Positions 1 through 5,303 of a DNA stretch of 5,303 nucleotides are shown piece by piece; positions within the stretch are counted from its first letter, which is position 1, and the number at the start of each line of letters is the position of its first letter. A program made the translations under genes and the position numbers. The notes below the pieces were generated by a model that searched no databases, was not told the DNA's origin, and saw only the letters and a program-made list of their open reading frames with translations. Source of the DNA: Solirubrobacteraceae bacterium. Lineage in GTDB: Bacteria; Actinomycetota; Thermoleophilia; Solirubrobacterales; Solirubrobacteraceae. The stretch covers positions 1 to 5,303 of the forward strand of contig JASLHP010000330.1 in NCBI GenBank assembly GCA_030149625.1, written 5' to 3'.

Positions 1-829
1 CCAGGTCACCGGGCTGCTCTCGCTGCTCGCGGCGCTCGGTCTGGTGGACAGCAGGAGGGAGCCGCACCGCAAAGGCACCCCGAAGGTGTGGCGGGTCACC
101 GACCGGGGTCGCGAGCTCGACGAGGCGGTCGGGCGGGATGCTCCGGCGCCAGCGGGCAGCAGGGCGATGGACTTGATGTGGCAGTCGGGTGGTCGTTTGA
201 GCGATCCCGCGATCCGCGTGTTGCGCGCGGCCGCGGCGGCGCCTGGGTCGAGCAACGGCGCGATCGCCGGCCGGGCGCGGATCACGGACGCGAACAGCAT
301 GTCGCAGTTGCTCGCCGGACTGACGCGGCGTGGGCTGATCGAGAACGTTCGCGAGCGCGGTCGCGAGAACGTATGGGTGCTCACCGCAGCCGGCGCGGCG
401 CTCGAGGACGCGATCCGCCGAGAGGCTCCCGCACCCGGGTGTAGCGAGGCCGCACCGGTGTCGCGGACGGTGGCGTCTGAGGTTCTCAGGGAAGCCGGTG
501 GGCGGCTGAATCATCGTGTCGTGTCGGTCCTGAGCGCGATCGGCGCGGAGCCGGGGCTCAGCAACCTGGGGGTCGCCGCGCGCGTGGGCATCGCGAGCAA
601 GGCGCACGCCTCCGTGCTGCTCGCGCGCCTGGCGCGATTCGGGCTGATCGAGAACCAGCTGCTGGACCCGACGCCGTTTCAGGCGAACGCGTGGCGGCTC
701 ACCACGAGCGGCAGACAGCTCCTGGCGAGCCTCCAAAACGAGGGGATCGCTGGTAGGCGACGGCTATCGCGTAACGGGCGGGCCGCGGGCGCAGTGGCCG
801 CGGGCGCAGTGGCGGTGGGGCGCTCGTGA
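1..829 (+). CDS. Tandem winged-helix (MarR-like) transcriptional regulator, 5' partial
   Basis: This is probably a DNA-binding transcriptional regulator in the cytoplasm. The frame is already open at base 2 and reads QVTGLLSLLAALGLVDS before the GTG at 44, so that GTG is an internal valine and the true start is upstream. About 275 codons are visible, ending at TGA 827-829. Three similar units follow one another: the end of unit 1 (bases 2-130, with LGLVD then VWRVTDRG), unit 2 (188-412, with RRGLIEN then VWVLTAAG) and unit 3 (497-733, with RFGLIEN then AWRLTTSG). In each, the 'LLxxLxxxGLIEN' part fits a recognition helix and the 'WxLTxxG' part fits the wing and following helix of MarR-like folds. 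Linkers between units share an APAP motif. The tail after base 734 is basic and Ala/Gly-rich. Glutamate is GAG in 13 of 14 codons from base 44 onward. An upstream TetR-like or further winged-helix domain is possible but unseen. The ligand and targets are unknown. Confidence 0.82.
   Translation, partial: QVTGLLSLLAALGLVDSRREPHRKGTPKVWRVTDRGRELDEAVGRDAPAPAGSRAMDLMWQSGGRLSDPAIRVLRAAAAAPGSSNGAIAGRARITDANSMSQLLAGLTRRGLIENVRERGRENVWVLTAAGAALEDAIRREAPAPGCSEAAPVSRTVASEVLREAGGRLNHRVVSVLSAIGAEPGLSNLGVAARVGIASKAHASVLLARLARFGLIENQLLDPTPFQANAWRLTTSGRQLLASLQNEGIAGRRRLSRNGRAAGAVAAGAVAVGRS
781..810 (+). repeat. Perfect 15-bp tandem duplication in the regulator's 3' end
   Basis: The 15-base unit at 781-795 (ggccgcgggcgcagt) is repeated exactly at 796-810, followed by a decayed partial third copy (ggcggtggggc). 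It is in frame and adds the pentapeptide AAGAV twice near the C-terminus. This looks like a replication-slippage duplication in a disordered tail, outside the winged-helix domains, so it probably has little effect on DNA binding. Confidence 0.9.
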
Positions 830-894
830 GGTCCGTCGGAGGGCTCACCAACAGCCGGCGCCGAGTGGCGTGTCGGCGATACGAAAGGAAACGC

Positions 895-918
895 ATGACA
901 TGGAGGTACACCAAATGA
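895..918 (+). other. Possible 7-codon leader ORF overlapping the next start codon
   Basis: ATG at 895 opens a short frame, MTWRYTK, that stops at TGA 916-918. This stop overlaps the ATG of the next gene (915-917) in the classic ATGA arrangement. A purine-rich stretch (gaaagga, 883-889) lies five bases upstream and could serve as its ribosome binding site. If translated, it would couple translation to the exported protein downstream. Such a short frame can easily arise by chance, and the ribosome binding site of the main gene lies inside it. Confidence 0.25.
902..906 (+). promoter_or_regulatory. Ribosome binding site that decides the start at 915
   Basis: GGAGG at 902-906 is a full Shine-Dalgarno core, eight bases before the ATG at 915. 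It supports 915 over the in-frame GTG at 870 and ATG at 900, neither of which has an equally good site. Starting at 915 also places a positively charged residue pair just before the hydrophobic core of the signal peptide. Confidence 0.8.
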
Positions 919-1658
919 AGTCACGGATACACGCCGTGCTGCTCGGGGGACTCGTGCTACTGGTGCTCGGCGGGATCGCGTCTGCTTCGGCGTCGGCGGC
1001 GGCGTGCAAAAAAGAAGCCGGCTCCAAAAAATTCGGGCTGTGTGTTGGTGGTGAATCGATCGGCACCGCAACGGAAACGAAGTCCGTGCCGTTCACTTCT
1101 ACGACCGCCGCCGGCACGCTCGATGGGATCGCGACGAACTATGACATCTCCTGCACGACCGTGACGACAGAAAACGGCAAGATCGAATCCGGTGGTGGTC
1201 GGTCGGCGAAGATTCGTGCCGAATTCTCGTTCTCGGGCTGCGAATTCACCAATGAAACGGTCAACAGACAATGTGCGGTCAGTCTGCTTCGGATGCCGGA
1301 TGGGGGTCCGGAGCTTGAAGGCACGTTCCCGTCGACCGCGGAACTGTTCAAGGTGAAACCCGGCGCGGAAAGGTATCTCGGTTTCCTCGAAACGATCAAC
1401 CGCCCCGGCGGTTCATGTCTCACTCTCAGTGCCGGCAGCCGTAATCTCGCGGGTGAAATCGAATGCACTCTCAGCAGCAGTGTCGAATCGAAACAGTCAC
1501 CCGAAGTCGAATCGGTCAAAAAGTACACCACGTGCAAAGGAACGTCTATCTCGGATCCGCCGTACAACAACTCCCTGACGCTGAGAATCAACCAGATCGC
1601 GCTCAGCCTGGGCGAACCGTACAAAGGCAAAGCGTTCAGCATCATCGAAGGCAAATAG
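915..1658 (+). CDS. Exported eight-cysteine protein of unknown function
   Basis: I do not recognise a named domain. The 247-residue product begins with a typical Sec signal peptide: basic n-region (Lys2, Arg4), hydrophobic core at about residues 7-22 (AVLLGGLVLLVLGGI), then an Ala/Ser-rich cleavage region at 22-30. The mature part is polar, rich in Ser, Thr, Gly and Glu, and is likely beta-rich. It has eight cysteines (31, 43, 80, 109, 120, 168, 184, 207), an even number consistent with up to four disulfides outside the cell. No catalytic motif, later membrane segment, LPxTG anchor or convincing lipobox is visible. The layout (a 'AGTLDGIATNYDISC'-type strand, then 'FSGCEF' and 'CTLSSS') resembles small exported hypothetical proteins common in Thermoleophilia, by memory only. 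Glutamate is GAA in 19 of 20 codons, the reverse of the gene upstream. The start at 915 was chosen for its GGAGG site. The gene is followed by a strong hairpin. Its role could be surface-associated or secreted. Confidence 0.85.
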   Translation: MKSRIHAVLLGGLVLLVLGGIASASASAAACKKEAGSKKFGLCVGGESIGTATETKSVPFTSTTAAGTLDGIATNYDISCTTVTTENGKIESGGGRSAKIRAEFSFSGCEFTNETVNRQCAVSLLRMPDGGPELEGTFPSTAELFKVKPGAERYLGFLETINRPGGSCLTLSAGSRNLAGEIECTLSSSVESKQSPEVESVKKYTTCKGTSISDPPYNNSLTLRINQIALSLGEPYKGKAFSIIEGK

Positions 1659-1677
1659 CACGGTGAAGTGAAGGCTG

Positions 1678-1711
1678 TTGTGGGCCGGGGCGAGCGCGCG
1701 CCGGCCCACAA
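1678..1711 (+). terminator. GC-rich hairpin after the exported-protein gene, no U-tract
   Basis: Bases 1678-1688 (ttgtgggccgg) pair perfectly with 1701-1711 (ccggcccacaa), giving an 11-bp stem. Inside, after a G-G mismatch, 1690-1692 can pair with 1697-1699 around a four-base loop. It begins 19 bases after the stop codon at 1658. No run of T follows (gagacgactt), so it is not a classic intrinsic terminator. In high-GC actinobacteria such hairpins are often placed as terminators or mRNA 3' stabilisers, so it probably separates the two exported-protein genes. Confidence 0.65.
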
Positions 1712-1756
1712 GAGACGACTTATGAGTCGGTCGTGGAGAAAGTCCAACAAGGGATG

Positions 1757-1762
1757 AAGGGG
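1757..1762 (+). promoter_or_regulatory. Ribosome binding site for the giant exported protein
   Basis: AAGGGG at 1757-1762 lies nine bases before the ATG at 1772 and is the best-placed purine tract. Two in-frame alternatives exist: ATG 1754, which has only a weaker site (ggagaaag, 1735-1742) and adds six residues, and ATG 1778, whose spacing is too long. All three keep the signal peptide intact, so the choice does not affect the mature protein. Confidence 0.6.
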
Positions 1763-1771
1763 CAGCTAAAA

Positions 1772-4700
1772 ATGAGCATGAGATCAATCACTCGTTGGGC
1801 TTTCGTGATGCTGGGCGTCTGCGGAGCGGGGCTGCTGTATGCGAGCGGGCCCGCGCTCGCGGCGAAGATCCACATCGACGGGCCGTCGTTCGGCGAAGCC
1901 GGCTCTGGCCCCGGCCAGTTCGGCGAACCGGCTGGTGTCGCCGTGAACACCGCCACCGACGCGCTCACCGAACCAGCCGCCGGCGAGGTCTACGTCGTCG
2001 ATGAGGCCAACAACAGAGTGGAGCGGTTCACCGCCGCCGGCGCCTACCTAGGCGAACTCCAGGCGCCGAGCGAAGGCTTCTCCGCCCCCGAAACGATCGC
2101 GGTCGATGACTCGGGCAACCCGGTCGACCCCTCCGCATACGACGTCTACGTCGCCAACCGAGGCCACAGCACGGTCGACAAGTTCACCCCCCAAGGAAAA
2201 TTCCTCGGAGCGATCACAGCCGGCGCGGGCGGATCGCCGCTCGGCGAAATCTACGGCGTCGCCGTCGATGCAGCGGGAAGCCTCTGGGTGTACCAGGCCA
2301 GCAAAGAGGTGGACAGCTATACGGACGGCGAGCCGAACACCTTCACCGCCAGCCGCGAAGTATCGCTCGGCACGAGCCCCGGATTCGCGGTCGACAGCGA
2401 GGACGACCTCTACGCGAACCGCGGCGCCGACGAAGTCGCCAAGTACGACAGCGCCGGCGGCGAATTTCTCATCGGTGCGATGGCTTTCCATACGGGTGAA
2501 GTGCAGTCCGGGGTCGCGGTCGACTTCTCCGACCAGGACGTCTTCCTGCCCACGGACGTGGAAGGGACGTGGAGCGTCGCGCAGTTCGCGCGAGACACGA
2601 CTTGCACGGCCAACAGGAATTGCGAACGAGTTCCAGCGGGCTCGCTCGTGGAACGCTTCGGCGCCGGCGACATCGCGCACGGCAGCGGCATCGCCGTGAA
2701 CTCCGCGACAGGCACCGTGTACGTAGCGGATCGTGGCACCGATGACGTCAGTGTGTTTCCGAGGATCGTGCTGGCGACGGCCACGACGGGCCTGCCGACC
2801 GATGCTCAGCTGGAAACGGCGACGCTCAACGGCACGGTCGATCCCGAAGGCGAACCGCTCACCGAATGCCGCTTCGAATACGGCCCGACGGCTAGCTATG
2901 GCAAAGAAGCGCCATGTGCGCAGACTGACGCCGAAATCGGCTCTGGTACGTCAGCCGTCGCGGTCACGGCGAGCCTCACGGGGTTGAGCCCGCGAACCAG
3001 CTATCACTACAGGCTGCTCGCCGCTAACGCGAACGGCTCGGTGCCCGGCGAAGACGAACAGCTCTTCACGGCGGCCGCGCCGCTCGTGCAAGCCGAGTCG
3101 CTGAGCGAGATCGAACCGAGCGAAGCGCTGCTCGCCGCGAACATCGACGCGTCGGGGCTGCCGACCACCTACCACGCCGAATACGGCGCCACGAGCGAAT
3201 ACGGAGCCGCCACGCCAGAAGCGGAGCTCGGCTCCTCGGACACACCCGTGGCGGCATCCGTCCGCCTGTCCGGGCTCACCCCAAGCACCGTCTATCACCT
3301 GCGGCTCGTCGCCACAAACCGGCTCGGCACCGCCCGCGGCGAAGACCTCACGCTCACGACCCCGGCACGGGGAGCTGGCTCGACCGGCGCCGCGAGCTGC
3401 CCAAACCATCTCCTGAAGGGCTTCAGCCCTTCGCTTCCGGACTGCCGGGCATACGAGCTCGTGTCCGCCGAAGTGCCAAGCGATGTCTACGTCCCGGCGA
3501 GCGGCGTAGACACTGAACGCGAACAGGACATCCACTCGAGCTTTCCGATGCGGGCGTCGAGCGAAGGCGAAGCGGTGGCATTCGTCGGCGGAACTGGAAA
3601 AGCCGGCGGGACCGGCGCGACAGGCGCTGGACTGGGCAATGAGTTCATCGGTCGTCGCAGCGCCGGCGGGCAGTGGTCCGATGAAGTGGTGACGCCTCAG
3701 ACGGGGGCCCCCGAGGAATACACCGTGACCGCGTTCGAAGGCTTCGCGCCGACGCTCGCGCTCGGCGTGCTTGGCGCCGAAGCCGAAGTCGCGCCTTACC
3801 TGTCCGCGATTGCCACGCCAGGGGGTCCCGCGGGCTGTGCGGTGTTGTACTCGCGTGACGATGCCGGCGGCTACCATGCGCTCTTCACGGAAACCGCTCA
3901 GCCCGGCGTCTGCGGCGCCTTTCAGGAGGGCTCACCGCAGCAGCTGCTGTTTGCTGGCGGCAACGAAGGCTCGCCCGGTGTCGCAGCTTTCAGCGACCTC
4001 CTGTTGCAGACGGGCGCGGCGCTCAGCTCGCGCACAGAACCGGCGGAAGGCGGTAGCGCTGGCAGCAACCTCTACGACTCGAGTGACGGAGAAGCGCACC
4101 TCGTGAACGTGCTGCCGGACGGCAAAGCAAGCCCGGATGCCGTGTTCGGCGGTCCAGCGGCCGAAGAGTACACACGGCCGGATTTCGATGGTGTCATCTC
4201 CGCGGATGGGTCGCGTGTGTTCTGGACCGATCTCGATACGACGCCTGGGCCCGAAAACCCCGCCGGCACGACCCGCCTGTTCGTGCGAGAACAGCCGTCG
4301 TTGCCGTCCGCCGCGACGGTCCAGCTCGATGTTCCGGAGTCTGGCTCGGGGCAGGCGGGTGGGGGGCGCTTTTGGGCCGCGAACGCTGACGGTACGAAGG
4401 TGTTGTTCACGGACGAAAGCAGGCTCACGGCGGACGCGACCGCCGAATCCGGGATGCCGAACCTGTATCTGTATGACTTTGACCGGCCGCTTGGCAGTCG
4501 TCTCAGCGACCTGACGCCGACAGCGGGTGCAGGGGTGCAGGGGGTCATCGGTGCGAGTAGCGATGGGTCATACGTCTACTTCGTCGCGGACGGCGTGTTG
4601 GCTGCGAACCAGAACAGTCAACGGGCGCCGGCCGAAGCGCGCGATTGTGTCGAAGCCGAAGGGGAAGGTGACCCAGGAAGTCCGTCTGAAAAAGAAAGGC

Positions 4701-5303
4701 TAGGTCATCTCCCGGGCGGTATCGGCTGCAACGCGTATGTCTGGCACGACGGGGAAACCCGCTTCGTCGCCGCACTGGCTCGTATCGATGACAACTTGCC
4801 CGCGAGTATCGGTGGGGGTCGTGTGGTCGGTGATTGGCAGCCGGACTTGGGTTCGCGCACCGCGCAGGTCACCCCGAGCGGCGAAGCTCTGGTGTTCGAG
4901 TCGACTCAGCAGTTGACTGGCTACGACAACTCGGCCGTAGTTGAAGACGCTACACCAAAGGGTACCGCCATCTCGCCGGAACACGCCGCGCCTGCCGCCG
5001 AGGTATTTGTGTATGACGCTGGTGCTGACACGGTCGGGAAGCTGTCGTGTGCTTCGTGCGCGCCGAGCGGCGAGCCGCCAACTGAAATTGGCATTGGCGC
5101 GGGCCCCACACGGCTTGCGTTGAGCTTTAATCCGACGTTTATGCCGCGTGTGATCTCGGGTGATGGCTCGCGTGTGTTTTTTGATTCGTCGGAGCCGCTC
5201 GTGGCTGAAGACTCGGATCAGCTTCAGAATGTGTATGAGTGGGAGCGAGAAGGGACCGGTGGCTGTCCGGTGCCAACGAGTGTGTGGGGTGGGTGTGTGT
5301 CGC
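1772..5303 (+). CDS. Giant exported NHL / fibronectin-like / PD40 repeat protein, 3' partial
   Basis: This frame has no stop for 1177 codons and runs off the right edge. Residues 1-30 are a Sec signal peptide (hydrophobic WAFVMLGVCGAGLLYASG, cleavage likely after ALA30). Residues 33-330 carry NHL-type propeller blades, seen as 'GVAVN...VYVVDEANNRVERF', 'IAVDD...VYVANRGHSTVDKF', 'GVAVD', 'FAVDS' and 'GIAVN...VYVADRGTDDVSVF'. Residues 335-434 and 437-530 are two fibronectin III-like repeats ('LNGTVDPEG', 'FEYGPT', 'LTGLSPRTSYHYRL', and 'LSGLTPSTVYHLRL'). Residues 543-565 form a two-cysteine junction (CPN...LPDCRAYELVS). From about 590 onward there is a second beta-rich region. It has TolB/PD40-like blades with a DGxxVxF core at 809, 871, 929, 1034 (degenerate, SGEALVF) and 1129. 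No enzyme motif or membrane anchor is visible. Propellers and Fn3 folds usually bind proteins or glycans, so a surface or secreted binding role is inferred only. I recognise this architecture as typical of Thermoleophilia. The missing C-terminus may hold a cell-wall or membrane attachment region. Confidence 0.9.
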   Translation, partial: MSMRSITRWAFVMLGVCGAGLLYASGPALAAKIHIDGPSFGEAGSGPGQFGEPAGVAVNTATDALTEPAAGEVYVVDEANNRVERFTAAGAYLGELQAPSEGFSAPETIAVDDSGNPVDPSAYDVYVANRGHSTVDKFTPQGKFLGAITAGAGGSPLGEIYGVAVDAAGSLWVYQASKEVDSYTDGEPNTFTASREVSLGTSPGFAVDSEDDLYANRGADEVAKYDSAGGEFLIGAMAFHTGEVQSGVAVDFSDQDVFLPTDVEGTWSVAQFARDTTCTANRNCERVPAGSLVERFGAGDIAHGSGIAVNSATGTVYVADRGTDDVSVFPRIVLATATTGLPTDAQLETATLNGTVDPEGEPLTECRFEYGPTASYGKEAPCAQTDAEIGSGTSAVAVTASLTGLSPRTSYHYRLLAANANGSVPGEDEQLFTAAAPLVQAESLSEIEPSEALLAANIDASGLPTTYHAEYGATSEYGAATPEAELGSSDTPVAASVRLSGLTPSTVYHLRLVATNRLGTARGEDLTLTTPARGAGSTGAASCPNHLLKGFSPSLPDCRAYELVSAEVPSDVYVPASGVDTEREQDIHSSFPMRASSEGEAVAFVGGTGKAGGTGATGAGLGNEFIGRRSAGGQWSDEVVTPQTGAPEEYTVTAFEGFAPTLALGVLGAEAEVAPYLSAIATPGGPAGCAVLYSRDDAGGYHALFTETAQPGVCGAFQEGSPQQLLFAGGNEGSPGVAAFSDLLLQTGAALSSRTEPAEGGSAGSNLYDSSDGEAHLVNVLPDGKASPDAVFGGPAAEEYTRPDFDGVISADGSRVFWTDLDTTPGPENPAGTTRLFVREQPSLPSAATVQLDVPESGSGQAGGGRFWAANADGTKVLFTDESRLTADATAESGMPNLYLYDFDRPLGSRLSDLTPTAGAGVQGVIGASSDGSYVYFVADGVLAANQNSQRAPAEARDCVEAEGEGDPGSPSEKERLGHLPGGIGCNAYVWHDGETRFVAALARIDDNLPASIGGGRVVGDWQPDLGSRTAQVTPSGEALVFESTQQLTGYDNSAVVEDATPKGTAISPEHAAPAAEVFVYDAGADTVGKLSCASCAPSGEPPTEIGIGAGPTRLALSFNPTFMPRVISGDGSRVFFDSSEPLVAEDSDQLQNVYEWEREGTGGCPVPTSVWGGCVS

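Noticed and set aside
859..878. Small inverted repeat cgccga/tcggcg with an 8-base loop after the regulator
   Set aside because: A 6-bp stem with a wide loop is expected by chance at this GC content, and no T-tract follows.
870..914. GTG at 870 as the start of the small exported gene
   Set aside because: It would add a 15-residue charged extension before the signal peptide and lacks a good ribosome binding site. ATG 915 has GGAGG at ideal spacing.
996..1007. Lipobox-like SAAAC ending at Cys31 of the small exported protein
   Set aside because: It has no Leu at -3 and sits well beyond the hydrophobic core. Ordinary signal peptidase I cleavage in the Ala/Ser-rich region fits better, although a lipoprotein cannot be fully excluded.
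830..1771. Sigma-70-like promoters upstream of the two exported genes
   Set aside because: No convincing -35/-10 pair with proper spacing was found in 830-914 or 1659-1771. Loose matches such as ttatga near 1720 have no partner.
2048..2699. Overlapping long frames on both strands (minus 2048-2680, plus 2106-2699)
   Set aside because: Both shadow the NHL-repeat part of the giant gene. The plus one is a low-complexity Ser/Thr/Arg/Ala product, typical of a wrong frame.
2951..3877. A 308-codon open frame on the minus strand
   Set aside because: It lies wholly inside the giant exported gene, whose frame has clear Fn3 repeats and a junction motif there. The minus-strand product is Arg/Ala-rich with no recognisable domain, as expected for a shadow in GC-rich coding DNA.
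5048..5059. CxxC (residues 1093-1096) in the giant protein as a redox or metal site
   Set aside because: There is no thioredoxin-like context or second CxxC nearby. In an exported beta-repeat protein it is more likely a structural disulfide.
4211..5178. 11-base direct repeat tcgcgtgtgtt at 4211 and 5168
   Set aside because: Both copies encode SRVF in matching PD40-type blades, so the repeat reflects the protein motif and not a separate DNA element.

Overview
The window looks like a piece of a high-GC actinobacterial chromosome. The most likely source is the class Thermoleophilia (order Solirubrobacterales: Solirubrobacter, Conexibacter, Patulibacter and relatives). I infer this from the type of protein encoded on the right: a giant secreted protein with NHL repeats, fibronectin-like repeats and TolB/PD40-type blades, joined by a 'CPN...LPDCRAYELVS' junction. 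I recognise this arrangement from memory as typical of that class; no database search was run.

All real genes are on the + strand. (1) Positions 1-829 hold the 3' part of a regulator whose start lies upstream of the window. It contains at least two complete winged-helix domains and the end of a third, repeated about every 100 residues. (2) Positions 830-914 are a short gap with a clear ribosome binding site and a possible 7-codon leader ORF. (3) Positions 915-1658 encode a 247-residue exported protein of unknown function with eight cysteines. (4) Positions 1659-1771 hold a strong GC-rich hairpin (probable terminator or 3' end processing signal), then the ribosome binding site of the next gene. 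(5) From 1772 to the right edge, one reading frame stays open for 1177 codons with no stop. It encodes the N-terminal and central parts of a large exported multi-domain protein and is cut by the window edge.

How the genes work together is not established. The two exported proteins lie in tandem but are separated by the hairpin, so they may be separate transcripts. The regulator ends 85 bases before the first exported gene and could control it, but no operator is visible. The regulator and the exported genes choose glutamate codons in opposite ways, which suggests different evolutionary histories or expression classes. No RNA gene, CRISPR array, insertion sequence, integrase or attachment site was seen.
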